DNA from: Sphingosinicella microcystinivorans
GTDB lineage: Bacteria; Pseudomonadota; Alphaproteobacteria; Sphingomonadales; Sphingomonadaceae
NCBI RefSeq assembly: GCF_003634215.1
Contig: NZ_RBWX01000007.1
Span: 50,001-114,000 of the forward strand
Length of the DNA: 64,000 bases
Direction of reading: 5' to 3'
Made by a program: the position numbers and the translations under genes. Under the pieces are notes generated by a model. That model was not told the DNA's origin. It saw nothing but the letters and a program-made list of their open reading frames with translations, and did not search any database. The stretch's first letter is position 1. Each line of letters starts with the position of its first letter. Of this stretch, positions 10,466 to 19,206 are shown piece by piece.

Positions 10466-10857
10466 TGGCTTCGGGCCCGGACGGCGTCGGCGCTGTCGAC
10501 CCGGTTCGGGCCGCGCTTAAGGGCTGTTGCCCGCGCTGCGGCAAGGGCAGGCTCTATCGCAATCTCCTGGAATTCACGGATCGCTGTCCGGCGTGCGGGC
10601 TCGATATCGCCGGCTTCAATGTCGGCGATGGGCCAGCCGCGTTCCTGATCTTCCTGCTCGGCTTCCTCGTTGTCGGCCTCGCCATGTGGCTGGAATTCGG
10701 CGTGCATCCACCGTGGTGGGTCCACGCGCTGCTCTGGCCGCCGATCCTCGTCGTACTCACCGTGTGGGGCCTGCGCGTCGGCAAGGCGATCCTTCTCGCG
10801 CTCGAATTCCGGAACGAGGCCGCGGAAGGCCGGCTTAGCGACAAGCCGGACGCCTGA
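10465..10857 (+). CDS. DUF983 family membrane protein
   Basis: Small membrane protein of 130 residues, family DUF983, regularly found in alphaproteobacterial oxidase operons. The N-terminus carries two CxxC knuckles (Cys22/Cys25 and Cys41/Cys44 in CPRCGKG and CPACGLD), suggesting zinc or redox binding, followed by two membrane helices (about 60-82 and 88-110). It overlaps ctaE upstream and SURF1 downstream by single bases. A role in oxidase biogenesis is inferred from context only; the biochemical function is unknown. Confidence 0.9.
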   Translation: MASGPDGVGAVDPVRAALKGCCPRCGKGRLYRNLLEFTDRCPACGLDIAGFNVGDGPAAFLIFLLGFLVVGLAMWLEFGVHPPWWVHALLWPPILVVLTVWGLRVGKAILLALEFRNEAAEGRLSDKPDA

Positions 10858-11450
10858 TGCGCCTGCCGCTTCTGCCGACATTGATGGTCACCGTGATGGT
10901 GCCGGTGATGATCGGCCTCGGTTTCTGGCAGTTGCACCGCGCGGGCTGGAAGGCCGATCTGCTCGTGCGGCTGGACGCGCAGGCGAAGCTGCCGGTTCTC
11001 GAAACCGCCCGTCTTTCCGATGATCTGGAATTTCGCCGCGTCCGCCTAATGGCGGATTGCCCCGATCCATCCGTGAAGGGCCGCAGCGGCAAGAACGCGG
11101 CCGGGCAGGTCGGTTTTTCGATGCTCCTGCTGTGCAGCGCCGCGGCGCAGCCGATCTTTGTCGATGCTGGCTGGTCCGATCGCCCCGATGGCTGGACGAA
11201 GCTGGCCGCGCCGTGGCCGCCCAAGGGCGCGTTCGCCGTTACCGGCACGCTCGTCCGCACGGGCGGGGCCGGGCCGCGCTACACGCTCGTCTCCGAAGCT
11301 GCGCCCGCGCCGTTGGTGCCGAGCGCGCCGCCGTCGCCCGAAGATATACCCAACAACCACATGGCCTATGCCGTGCAGTGGTTCGCTTTCGCGGCCACGC
11401 TGGGCATCATCTATGCGGTTTACGTGTCGCGGCTGAGACGGGGGAAATGA
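10857..11450 (+). CDS. SURF1 family cytochrome oxidase biogenesis protein
   Basis: SURF1 homologue of 197 residues, a heme a-binding assembly factor for aa3 oxidase. It has the typical architecture: an N-terminal membrane helix ending in GFWQLHRAGWK, a periplasmic domain, and a C-terminal helix (about residues 170-190) beginning NNHMAYAVQWF. The conserved histidine before the second helix and the WQ/R motif after the first are both present. It is somewhat shorter than many SURF1 proteins. Coupled to DUF983 (TGATG) and overlapping the FAH gene by one base. Confidence 0.9.
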   Translation: MRLPLLPTLMVTVMVPVMIGLGFWQLHRAGWKADLLVRLDAQAKLPVLETARLSDDLEFRRVRLMADCPDPSVKGRSGKNAAGQVGFSMLLLCSAAAQPIFVDAGWSDRPDGWTKLAAPWPPKGAFAVTGTLVRTGGAGPRYTLVSEAAPAPLVPSAPPSPEDIPNNHMAYAVQWFAFAATLGIIYAVYVSRLRRGK

Positions 11451-12124
11451 TGGCTTTACCGAAGGTCGAGGTGCCCACGATCGCGATTGCCGGCACGACG
11501 CAGCGCTTTCCCGTGCGGCGCATTTTTTGCGTCGGGCAGAACTATGCGGATCACGCGCGTGAGATGGGCGGGAGCCCGGATCGCGAGCAGCCCTTCTTCT
11601 TCTCTAAGCCCGCCGATGCGGTAGTCGAAAGCGGTGCGACGCTGCCGTTCCCGATCCAAACGAACAATCTCCACCACGAGGTCGAACTCGTCGTCGCGCT
11701 CGGAGCGGGCGGCAGCGATGTCGCCGTTGCGGATGCTGGCGCGATGATTTTCGGCCACGCCGCCGGAATCGATCTCACCCGCCGCGATCTGCAGGCGGAT
11801 GCGAAGGCGAAGGGTCGCCCATGGGACATGGCGAAGGGCTTCGATGCCTCCGCGCCTGTCGGCGCGCTGACGCCAGGCGCACCGCCCACCGCGGGCGCGA
11901 TCACGCTCCGCGTGAACGGCGACCTCCGGCAGAACGGCGACCTCTCGCAGATGATCTGGAACGTCGCCGAGGTGATTTCCAAGCTCTCCTCTTATGTCGC
12001 TCTCGCCCCCGGCGACCTCATCTTCACCGGCACGCCCGCCGGTGTCGGTCCGATCCTGCCGGGTGAAACGCTCGTCGCGGAAATCGCAGGCACGGCGCCC
12101 GTCGAGATTCGCTTCGAACCTTAA
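11450..12124 (+). CDS. Fumarylacetoacetate hydrolase (FAH) family protein
   Basis: Enzyme of 224 residues from the FAH superfamily, which hydrolyses or isomerises C-C bonds next to carbonyls in aromatic or sugar acid catabolism, or decarboxylates oxaloacetate. The metal-binding HEVELVVAL motif is near residue 76, a downstream acidic residue lies in GIDLTRRDLQ, and TGTPAGVGP is the standard family C-terminal motif. I start at the ATG overlapping the SURF1 stop (11450). Length matches single-domain FAHD1-type proteins. The substrate is unknown, and the location at the end of the oxidase operon does not explain it. Confidence 0.9.
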   Translation: MALPKVEVPTIAIAGTTQRFPVRRIFCVGQNYADHAREMGGSPDREQPFFFSKPADAVVESGATLPFPIQTNNLHHEVELVVALGAGGSDVAVADAGAMIFGHAAGIDLTRRDLQADAKAKGRPWDMAKGFDASAPVGALTPGAPPTAGAITLRVNGDLRQNGDLSQMIWNVAEVISKLSSYVALAPGDLIFTGTPAGVGPILPGETLVAEIAGTAPVEIRFEP

Positions 12125-12600
12125 ATCGGATCGTTGTGGTCCTTCTGAACCAAAGTTCCGCCGTCGGATTTGATAAAGCTGATTTTGCCCTGCGGCTCGA
12201 TGATCGCCCACGCCACATCCTTCAACGAAGCGATTCCCGCGAGGCGCATTTCTGATTCCAGCTCAGCGCGCGTCACCCGATCCCGCCGCAGATTCTCGGC
12301 GATGATCGTGCCGTCCCGTATGACGACGCGCGGTTTGCCGTCGAGCAGACATTCCATCGCGGGAGACAGATAGGTAATCCAGCTGAGGAGCAGCGCCAGA
12401 AAACCGAAAGTGGCGACCGCGAGCAGTGCGCCCGTCAGACTAAAATCGTTGTGCGTCACACCTTGCTGGATGAGATCGCCCATCACGATCATCACCAGCA
12501 ACTCGAAAGGGGTCAACTGGCCGAGCTCCCGCTTTCCGAGCAGGCGCAGCAGCAAATAGAGGATGACGAAAACGGCCGAGGCGCGAAGTACGATATCCAT
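12121..12600 (-). CDS. YetF/DUF421 family membrane protein
   Basis: Protein of 159 residues with three N-terminal membrane helices and a C-terminal cytoplasmic DUF421 domain. The family pattern is clear: LLRLLGKRELGQLTPFELLVMI, then GDLIQQGV, and a C-terminal segment with AWAIIEPQGKISFI. Its last bases overlap the convergent FAH gene, and its start overlaps the stop of the upstream unknown gene by one base, so the two are probably co-expressed. The function of YetF proteins is not established. Confidence 0.9.
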   Translation of the reverse strand: MDIVLRASAVFVILYLLLRLLGKRELGQLTPFELLVMIVMGDLIQQGVTHNDFSLTGALLAVATFGFLALLLSWITYLSPAMECLLDGKPRVVIRDGTIIAENLRRDRVTRAELESEMRLAGIASLKDVAWAIIEPQGKISFIKSDGGTLVQKDHNDPI

Positions 12601-13115
12601 CAGGGACGCACCTCTAGCCGTGTGGGCAGCGCGGCGAGCGGCGTCTCTCCATCGTAGAGCGTGATACGGCCAGTCGTGCCGCCGAAGAGCGCCGGATTGA
12701 CCTGCCCGTCCACCTTGATGAAGAGCGTGTCACCTGCCGCCAGCGGCGCGTATTCGAAGCGGTAACCGCCGCGTCCGTAATTTTCATCGGCCGCAGGCAT
12801 CATCGTATTGATCGTCAGCTCATGCCAGTAGCTTGGGGAGATCGCAATCACGGGCCGCGGGATAGCGCGCGCGGCGTCGATGCGCATCCGCATCTCGAAG
12901 ACCATGCCGCTGCGCGCAATTCCTGGGGCTTCCAGCGTCAGCCGTGCTTTCGGACCTACCACGCTCTGCGACGGATTTGGAAAGCCGCCGAGTGCGCCCG
13001 AAAACGCGACCAGCATGAGGGCAGAGAGAACGAGGAGAGATAGCGGATTGGCGCATCGCAGCCCACGATGCGTGACATGCGTTTGCGTGATGCCGTCCGG
13101 GTAGCGGTCGCCCAT
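12600..13115 (-). CDS. Unknown membrane-anchored protein
   Basis: About 171 residues; no family recognised. The N-terminus (MGDRYPDGITQTHV) is followed by one hydrophobic segment (about residues 22-41, LSLLVLSALMLVAF) and an extracytoplasmic part of mostly beta-strand character that ends in a short strand-rich domain (GRITLYDGETPLAAL). Topology suggests a membrane anchor with a periplasmic domain. The downstream YetF-like gene overlaps it by one base. I prefer the ATG at 13115; an ATG 18 bases upstream is also in frame. This arrangement with YetF may point to a shared envelope role, but that is inference. Confidence 0.7.
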   Translation of the reverse strand: MGDRYPDGITQTHVTHRGLRCANPLSLLVLSALMLVAFSGALGGFPNPSQSVVGPKARLTLEAPGIARSGMVFEMRMRIDAARAIPRPVIAISPSYWHELTINTMMPAADENYGRGGYRFEYAPLAAGDTLFIKVDGQVNPALFGGTTGRITLYDGETPLAALPTRLEVRP

Positions 13116-13161
13116 GTGTCTCTCCGGGGGCACAATCCCGGAAGGGGCGGAAAGTTCCCGG

Positions 13162-13575
13162 TCAGGAAAGCGCGACGCCGCCGTATACTGCGGCCGGGTA
13201 GCGCCCGACCAGCAATTGCCGGGCGCGCCGGATCGAGCGGATCGGCGGAAGCGCCGTCACGTCTGTCGAAACCGCGGGCGCGACCGGGCGCAGGAATGCT
13301 GCATCGAGCGCCGCGTGGTCGATGCCGTCGGTTGTTTCCGCTGGAAATCGGCGGCGTAGGCCCTCGCTCTCGTGCGCGCGCGGGAGAATCCGTGCCTTAA
13401 GGCGACGACCGACCGAAACCCGGATGGGGAGGCCCGCGGAGACCTTGATCCAGCTGTTCCAGCTGATGCCCGCGCGGCGCATGATCTCGCTCTGCGATCC
13501 GGTAAGCGGCGCGATCTCCGCCACCAACGCCGGGTTCACGATGCACATTCCGGGTCTGCCGCGTGTCACATCCAC
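13162..13575 (-). CDS. Conserved-looking protein of unknown function
   Basis: 137 residues, no family recognised. The N-terminal half (IVNPALVAEIAPLTGSQSEI, then RRAGISWNSW) resembles a short helical DNA- or protein-binding module, followed by an Arg-rich linker and a C-terminal segment rich in Arg and Pro. There is no signal peptide or membrane helix. A GTG at 13575 is supported by a GAGAGGAGA ribosome-binding sequence directly before it; an ATG at 13548 is the alternative. It lies between the opposite-strand YetF block and thrC. Codon use looks like its neighbours. Confidence 0.6.
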   Translation of the reverse strand: MDVTRGRPGMCIVNPALVAEIAPLTGSQSEIMRRAGISWNSWIKVSAGLPIRVSVGRRLKARILPRAHESEGLRRRFPAETTDGIDHAALDAAFLRPVAPAVSTDVTALPPIRSIRRARQLLVGRYPAAVYGGVALS

Positions 13576-13719
13576 TCTCCTCTCTCTGGTCGTGTATGAA
13601 AGCCGCGGTCCGGCGCGTGCCCATATTTTCTGTTTTCCGGCCCATGAAGATCGGGAATAGCGTCGGATTGTGCGCTATATGTTGCGATGCCCTCCGCTTC
13701 CCGATAAGTCCGCGCGGTT

Positions 13720-15117
13720 ATGCGGTACATCAGCACGCGCGGGGGAGCACCCGCACTCGATTTTCGGGGCGTCACGCTCGCCGGTCTCGCGTCGGACGGC
13801 GGCCTTTACGTGCCGGAGGAATGGCCGGTCCTGTCGAAGGACGAGATCGCCGCGCTCTCCGGCCTCAGCTATGCCGACACGGCCTTCGCGATCTTCCGCC
13901 GCTTCACCGGCGATTCGATCGCGGCTGCGGACCTGAAGCGCCTGATCGATGAAGCCTATGCGAGTTTCGATCACGCCGCGGTGACGCCGCTCGTGCAGCT
14001 CGATGCGCGGCACTTCCTGCTCGAGCTTTTCCACGGCCCGACGCTGGCGTTCAAGGATGTCGCACTGCAGTTCCTCGGCCTGCTGTTCGAGCATTTCCTG
14101 AAGGACGCCGGCCGTCATCTCACGATCGTAGGCGCCACCTCGGGCGACACCGGCTCTGCCGCGATCCAGGCGCTGGCGGGCCGCGAGCATGTCGACGTGT
14201 TCATGCTGCACCCGGAAGGCCGCGTCAGCGACGTCCAGCGCTGCCAAATGACCACTGTGATGGCGCCCAACATCCACAACATAGCGATTTCCGGCACATT
14301 CGACGACGCGCAGGCGATGGTGAAGCGCATGTTCGGCGACACGGATGTCACAAGCCGCTTCGAGATCAGCGCGGTCAATTCGATCAACTGGGCGCGTCTG
14401 ATGGCGCAGGTCGTCTATTATTTCTACGCTGCCGTCCGCCTCGGCGCACCGCACCGCGAGGTTGCCTTCTCGGTGCCGACGGGCAATTTCGGTGACGTGT
14501 TCGCTGGCTATGTCGCGGCGCGCATGGGGTTGCCCGTCGCGCGGTTGATCGTTGCGACCAACATCAACGACATCCTGCACCGCGCGCTCTCCGCCGGAGA
14601 TTATTCCGCCGGCACGGTCACCCCCACCGCGGCGCCCTCGATGGACATTCAGGTGTCGAGCAATTTCGAGCGCCTGCTGTTCGATCTTGCAGGCCGCGAC
14701 GGCGGGAAGCTCACCGCGATGATGCACGCGTTCGACGCCTCGAAAGTGCTCGAAATCCCCGCCGACATGCGCGCGCGCGCCGCCGAGCATTTCACCAGCT
14801 GCCGCGTGGACGAGGACGAGATGGCGCTCACGCTGCGCTGGGCGTCTGAAAAGGCCGGCAACATCATCGATCCGCACACGGCGATCGGCCTTGCCGCCGC
14901 GCGTGCGGTTGATCTCGATCCCGCCATCCCCGTCGTCACGCTCGCAACCGCGCACCCCGCGAAGTTCCGCGATGCCGTGGAGCGCGCGACCGGCGTGCGA
15001 CCCGTGCTGCCTGCGCGCCTCTCGGGCCTTTTCGACCGCGAGGAGAGCTTCACGTCGCTCCCCGGCAATTATGCCGCCGTCCGCGATTTCGTCACGGCGA
15101 GGGCTACGCCCAGATGA
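13720..15117 (+). CDS. thrC: Threonine synthase
   Basis: PLP-dependent enzyme of 465 residues that converts O-phosphohomoserine to threonine. The N-terminus (MRYISTRGGAP) is typical of the long type II enzymes. The PLP-binding lysine is Lys112 in HGPTLAFKDVALQF. The phosphate-binding loop ATSGDTGSAA follows near residue 140, and PTGNFGDVFAGY near 250. Length is right for the fungal/proteobacterial clade. The stop overlaps the next gene (M16 peptidase) by 4 bases. In many alphaproteobacteria thrC directly follows the oxidase operon; here an opposite-strand block lies between. Confidence 0.97.
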   Translation: MRYISTRGGAPALDFRGVTLAGLASDGGLYVPEEWPVLSKDEIAALSGLSYADTAFAIFRRFTGDSIAAADLKRLIDEAYASFDHAAVTPLVQLDARHFLLELFHGPTLAFKDVALQFLGLLFEHFLKDAGRHLTIVGATSGDTGSAAIQALAGREHVDVFMLHPEGRVSDVQRCQMTTVMAPNIHNIAISGTFDDAQAMVKRMFGDTDVTSRFEISAVNSINWARLMAQVVYYFYAAVRLGAPHREVAFSVPTGNFGDVFAGYVAARMGLPVARLIVATNINDILHRALSAGDYSAGTVTPTAAPSMDIQVSSNFERLLFDLAGRDGGKLTAMMHAFDASKVLEIPADMRARAAEHFTSCRVDEDEMALTLRWASEKAGNIIDPHTAIGLAAARAVDLDPAIPVVTLATAHPAKFRDAVERATGVRPVLPARLSGLFDREESFTSLPGNYAAVRDFVTARATPR

Positions 15118-16340
15118 TGCGCCTCTCGATCCTCGCGAACGGGCTTCGCGTGGCGACGCGCGAGATGCCGAGCGTCGAGACGGTGTCGGTGGGCCTGTTC
15201 GCGGACATCGGGTCGCGCCACGAGCGCACGCGCGAAAACGGCCTCGCGCACCTCTTCGAGCACATGGTCTTCAAGGGCGCGGGCGGGCGCAGTGCACGCG
15301 CCATCGCCGAAGCGATCGAGGATGTCGGCGGCGAGCTCAATGCCGCGACGAGCCGCGAGACCACCGTATTCTCCGCACGCCTGCTGGCGGAAGATCTCGC
15401 GCTCGGCACCGGCATCATTGCCGATCTCGTGCGCCTGCCGCATTTCGACGATGAGGAAATCGAGCGCGAAAAGCGCGTGGTGCTTCAGGAGCTCGGCGAG
15501 GCGCGCGACACGCCGGGCGACATTATTTTCGATAATCTGCAGTCGGTCGCCTTTCCCGGCCAGCCGCTCGGCCGCTCGATCCTCGGCGACGAGGCGAGCG
15601 TGGGCGGCATCACGCGCGCCGATCTCATCGGCTGGCAGCAGCGCTACCGGCCGGCCGGGCTGATCCTGGTCGCGGCGGGCAAGGTCGATCACGACATGCT
15701 CGTCGATCTCGCCGCCGTGCGCTTCGGCGATCTCGTCCACGCCGAGCCCACGCTTCCCGAGCCCGCGACTTTCGTCGGCGGGCTTTCGGCGGACCCGCGC
15801 CCCTTCGAGCAGGCGCATCTCGCGCTCGGTTTCGCCGCGCCGCGTGCGCTCGCGCCCGATTATTTCGCCGCGCGACTGTTCGCGGAGGCCGTGGGCGGCG
15901 GCATGTCCTCGCGCCTGTTCCAGTCAGTGCGCGAGGAGCGGGGCCTTGCATACAGCATCTACGCTGCGCTGCAGTCCTTCGACGATGCCGGGCTGTTTTA
16001 CATTTACCTAGCCACGGAACGGCGCGAGGCAGCAGCGGCGATGGCGCTCGTGCGTGATGAGCTTGCCGGCGCCGTGACAAGCCTTCAGCCCGCCGAGCTG
16101 GAACGCGCCCGTGCGCTCGTGAAGGCCGGGCTGCTCATGAGCCTTGAAAGCACCGAGGGGCAGGCGAGCTATGTAGCGCGGCAGCTCGCGCTCTGTGGCC
16201 GCCTCGTCGAGCCTGCAGAGGTTGTCGCCGAAATCGATGCCGTGACGCTGGAGGCCGCCCGCGCCGCGGGGCATTCGATGCTTGCCGGGGCGTCGGCGCG
16301 CGCCTCTGTGGGAGCTGCCGAGAAAGCGCTCGCGGCCTGA
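15114..16340 (+). CDS. M16 family zinc peptidase (mitochondrial processing peptidase-like)
   Basis: Metallopeptidase of 408 residues similar to the beta subunit of mitochondrial processing peptidase. The inverted zinc motif HxxEH is at residues 46-50 (HLFEHMVFKG), and the third ligand is probably Glu126 in the EREKRVVLQE segment. The C-terminal domain has ERGLAYSIYA, the usual substrate-contact motif. No signal peptide, so cytoplasmic. It overlaps thrC by 4 bases and the methyltransferase by one base. A general peptide-degrading role is likely; no specific substrate is known. Confidence 0.93.
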   Translation: MMRLSILANGLRVATREMPSVETVSVGLFADIGSRHERTRENGLAHLFEHMVFKGAGGRSARAIAEAIEDVGGELNAATSRETTVFSARLLAEDLALGTGIIADLVRLPHFDDEEIEREKRVVLQELGEARDTPGDIIFDNLQSVAFPGQPLGRSILGDEASVGGITRADLIGWQQRYRPAGLILVAAGKVDHDMLVDLAAVRFGDLVHAEPTLPEPATFVGGLSADPRPFEQAHLALGFAAPRALAPDYFAARLFAEAVGGGMSSRLFQSVREERGLAYSIYAALQSFDDAGLFYIYLATERREAAAAMALVRDELAGAVTSLQPAELERARALVKAGLLMSLESTEGQASYVARQLALCGRLVEPAEVVAEIDAVTLEAARAAGHSMLAGASARASVGAAEKALAA

Positions 16341-17200
16341 TGGCACTCGAAACGCTCGTCACCGATCCGTGGGCCGATTTCGGCCTCGTCGACAGCGGTC
16401 ATGGCCGCAAGCTTGAACGTTATGGCCCATGGCGTTTCATCCGCCCGGAACCGCAGGCGATGTGGGCGCCAGCTACTCCCGATTGGCGTGCCGACGGCGA
16501 GTTCGTCGGCGGATCGGATGCAGACGGCGGCGGACGTTGGACGCTTTCACCGAAAGTCCCGCCCAGCTGGCCGCTTTCGCGCGGCAACGTCAAGTTCTGG
16601 GCCTCGAACACGCCGTTCCGCCACCTCGCCTTCTTTCCGGACATGGCGCCCCAGTGGGATTGGATCGAAAGCCACATCGCTCCGGGCGACGAAGTGCTCA
16701 ACCTCTTCGGCTACACCGGCGTTGCCAGCCTCGTGATGGCGGCGAAGGGCGCGCGCGTCACGCATGTCGATGCGTCGAAAAAGGCGGTCAGCGCAGCGGT
16801 CGAAAACCAGAAGCTCTCGGGCCTCGGTGACGCTCCCATTCGCTGGATCATCGACGACGCGCTCAAGTTCGTGGAACGGGAGGTACGTCGCGGACGTCGC
16901 TACGCCGGCATCATTCTCGATCCGCCCAAATACGGCCGCGGGCCGAAGGGCGAGGTGTGGGAGCTCGATGAAAAGCTCGCCGCACTGATGGCGGCGTGCG
17001 CAGCGCTCCTAGACGAAGGCTCGAAGTTCCTCGTGCTCACGGCCTATGCCGTACGCCTTTCCGCTATCGCCATCGCGAACGTCACCGAAGAGGTCACGCG
17101 CCCGCTTGGCGGCAGCGTGCAGGCGGGTGAAATGACGATCCGCGAGGAAGCGCGGGGGCTGCTGCTGCCCACGGCGATCTTCGCGCGCTGGTCGCGGTGA
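16340..17200 (+). CDS. Class I SAM-dependent methyltransferase (RlmI-like fold)
   Basis: 286-residue methyltransferase. The SAM-binding motif I is LNLFGYTGVASL (about residue 118), followed by THVDASKKAV (motif II) and DPPKYGRGPKGE near residue 194, the catalytic DPPK loop of nucleic-acid and protein N/C-methyltransferases related to RlmI. Unlike RlmI there is no N-terminal PUA domain, but a distinct N-terminal region of about 90 residues. The likely target is rRNA. Its start overlaps the peptidase stop by one base. Confidence 0.85.
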   Translation: MALETLVTDPWADFGLVDSGHGRKLERYGPWRFIRPEPQAMWAPATPDWRADGEFVGGSDADGGGRWTLSPKVPPSWPLSRGNVKFWASNTPFRHLAFFPDMAPQWDWIESHIAPGDEVLNLFGYTGVASLVMAAKGARVTHVDASKKAVSAAVENQKLSGLGDAPIRWIIDDALKFVEREVRRGRRYAGIILDPPKYGRGPKGEVWELDEKLAALMAACAALLDEGSKFLVLTAYAVRLSAIAIANVTEEVTRPLGGSVQAGEMTIREEARGLLLPTAIFARWSR

Positions 17201-17234
17201 GCGAAGCCCACCACGTTTTCCGCTTTATGCTGTG

Positions 17235-17711
17235 ATGGGCACAATCCTTGTCGAACTCGTGCGTACGCTCGGCGCGCTTGAGGCCATCCGGCTGCTGTTT
17301 CGTGAGTATGAGGCATCGCTCGATGTCGATCTCTCCTATCAGGATTTCGAAGCCGAACTCGCCGGTCTGCCCGGCAAGTACGCGCCGCCTGGCGGTGAGC
17401 TGCTCCTCGCGGCAACGGCGGACAGGCATCCTCTCGCCTGTGCGGCGCTGCGCGCGATGCCGTGGGATGGTGCGTGTGAAATGAAGCGCCTCTTCGTTCG
17501 TCCGGAAGCGCGGGGCACTGGCGTCGGCAGGGCGCTTCTTGATCGCCTTATCGAAACGGCCCGCCTGCGAGGCTATCGGGAGCTATGGCTGGATACAGTG
17601 CCCACGATGCACGCCGCTCAGCAGCTTTATCGCCGCCATGGGTTCACGCAGGCCGAGGCATATTACGAGACGCCCGTCGCGGGAACGGTCTTCATGCGGT
17701 TGGAACTGTAA
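17235..17711 (+). CDS. GNAT family N-acetyltransferase
   Basis: 158-residue acetyltransferase. The acetyl-CoA-binding motif A is clear (MKRLFVRPEARGTGVGRALL, about residues 83-102), followed by LDTVPTMHAAQQLYRRHGF, typical of the fold's C-terminal half. The substrate is unknown. I chose the ATG at 17235; the GTG three bases earlier is possible. It is the last gene of the thrC run and ends 13 bases before the convergent M23 peptidase. Confidence 0.88.
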   Translation: MGTILVELVRTLGALEAIRLLFREYEASLDVDLSYQDFEAELAGLPGKYAPPGGELLLAATADRHPLACAALRAMPWDGACEMKRLFVRPEARGTGVGRALLDRLIETARLRGYRELWLDTVPTMHAAQQLYRRHGFTQAEAYYETPVAGTVFMRLEL

Positions 17712-17724
17712 AGGCTACGGGCCT

Positions 17725-19206
17725 TTACGCGTCGTGGCTTACCGCGATCGGCTTCATCTGCCGCATACGCTGCAGCTCGGCCTTGAAGCGGGCGAGTTCC
17801 TGGCCTTCCAGCTGTTCCTGAATCGGCAGCTTGGCGGAGCGCGGGTTCACGGGGCGACCGGCGACGTGGACTTCGTAGTGGAGGTGCGGGCCGGTCGAAA
17901 GGCCGGTGGAGCCGACATTGCCGATCACGTCGCCCGCGCCGACGCGCTGGCCGCTGCGCGATGCAATGCGCGAAAGGTGGCTGTAGGTGGTGACGATGCC
18001 GTTCGCGTGGCGCACCTGCACTTGGTTGCCGTAGCCGCCGTTGCGGCCCGCGAAGATCACCGTGCCCGGCGCGGTGGACATCACCGGCGTGCCGCTACGC
18101 GCCGCGAAATCGACGCCCGCGTGCATCCGCGCACGCTTCAGGATCGGGTGGAAGCGCGTGCCGAAGCCGGAGCTGAAACGCGCGCCCGCCACCGGCGACT
18201 TGATCATGCCCTCGACGGCCGAGGAGCCGTCGGCGAGGAAGAACTTGGTGCGGCCGTTGTGGACCCAGCGCAGCAGCTCGACATCGCGCTTGCCGCCGAG
18301 CTTCGCATAAATGAGGTTGCCCGTCTCGGTCTCGCCGGTTTCGGCACGGCGGTGCTCGACGACCATCTGGAAGCTGTCGCGCGAGCTGACGTCCCGCTGG
18401 AAGTTCACCTTGGGGCTCAGCGCCTTGATGTAGCTCGCGACGACGCGGCTCGGCAGGCCGAAGGCGCGCGCGGACTGGTAGAGGCTACCGCCGACATCAC
18501 CTGCAACGACGAGCGGGCTGTCGTCGACCGCGATCTCGTCGCGCGTCACGATCAGGTCACCGGCCTGGCTGCGGTTCACTTCAAGGCGCAGGTCGAACGC
18601 GGCACGGAAGGCGAGTGATTCGAGCGGGCGCGGCTGCGACTTGTCGCTGCGGCGGCCGAGCACGAGGTCGATCGTGGCGCCGGGCTTCAGCGATTTCACG
18701 TCCGTATGGCCGGCAACGAGCAGCGACACGTTGGCGATATCCGCTGCGGAAACGCCGGCACGGCGCAGCGCGCCGTTGAAGCTGTCCACATCGCGCAGGC
18801 GTGCGGTCACTTCGATGCGCGGGCGCTCCGGCGGCTCGGCGAGCGCGGTGACGCGGGATGTGGGCTGGTGAAAGGCAAGGCCCTGCGACGTCTGCGCGAG
18901 CGGGGCGATGGAAACGGTCTCGAGCGCGGCAAGCTGCGTGGGCGCGAGTTCGGGCTGAACGGGCTGAACGAGCGGCGCCGGGTTCAGCGCAACGGTCGCC
19001 GCAACACCAAGCATCGCGCCGAGTGTGCCCATGCCGCGCCACCAGCGCTTCGAGCCGATATCTGCGCCGAGATCCACGACAATGTCGGCCCCGCGCATAC
19101 CGGACAGGCGCGCGGCAGGCTTTGCGGACGCAAAGGGACCCTGCGCCGAAGCCGCCGGGATGGAGAATGTCGCGCCTTCAAAAGCGCGTGTGGTGGGTTG
19201 AAACAC
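17725..19206 (-). CDS. M23 family peptidoglycan endopeptidase
   Basis: Membrane-anchored LytM-type peptidase of 493 residues that cleaves peptide crosslinks in peptidoglycan or activates amidases. A single membrane helix lies near residues 60-78. Middle domains of the OapA/LysM-like type (about 130-280) precede the catalytic domain, where His362 and Asp366 (HAGVDFAARSG) and His441/His443 (GPHLHYEVHV) form the zinc site, so it should be active. Translation probably starts at the GTG at 19206, preceded by GAGGCGGGGG. A gap of 359 bases separates it from the divergent helicase. Confidence 0.92.
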   Translation of the reverse strand: MFQPTTRAFEGATFSIPAASAQGPFASAKPAARLSGMRGADIVVDLGADIGSKRWWRGMGTLGAMLGVAATVALNPAPLVQPVQPELAPTQLAALETVSIAPLAQTSQGLAFHQPTSRVTALAEPPERPRIEVTARLRDVDSFNGALRRAGVSAADIANVSLLVAGHTDVKSLKPGATIDLVLGRRSDKSQPRPLESLAFRAAFDLRLEVNRSQAGDLIVTRDEIAVDDSPLVVAGDVGGSLYQSARAFGLPSRVVASYIKALSPKVNFQRDVSSRDSFQMVVEHRRAETGETETGNLIYAKLGGKRDVELLRWVHNGRTKFFLADGSSAVEGMIKSPVAGARFSSGFGTRFHPILKRARMHAGVDFAARSGTPVMSTAPGTVIFAGRNGGYGNQVQVRHANGIVTTYSHLSRIASRSGQRVGAGDVIGNVGSTGLSTGPHLHYEVHVAGRPVNPRSAKLPIQEQLEGQELARFKAELQRMRQMKPIAVSHDA

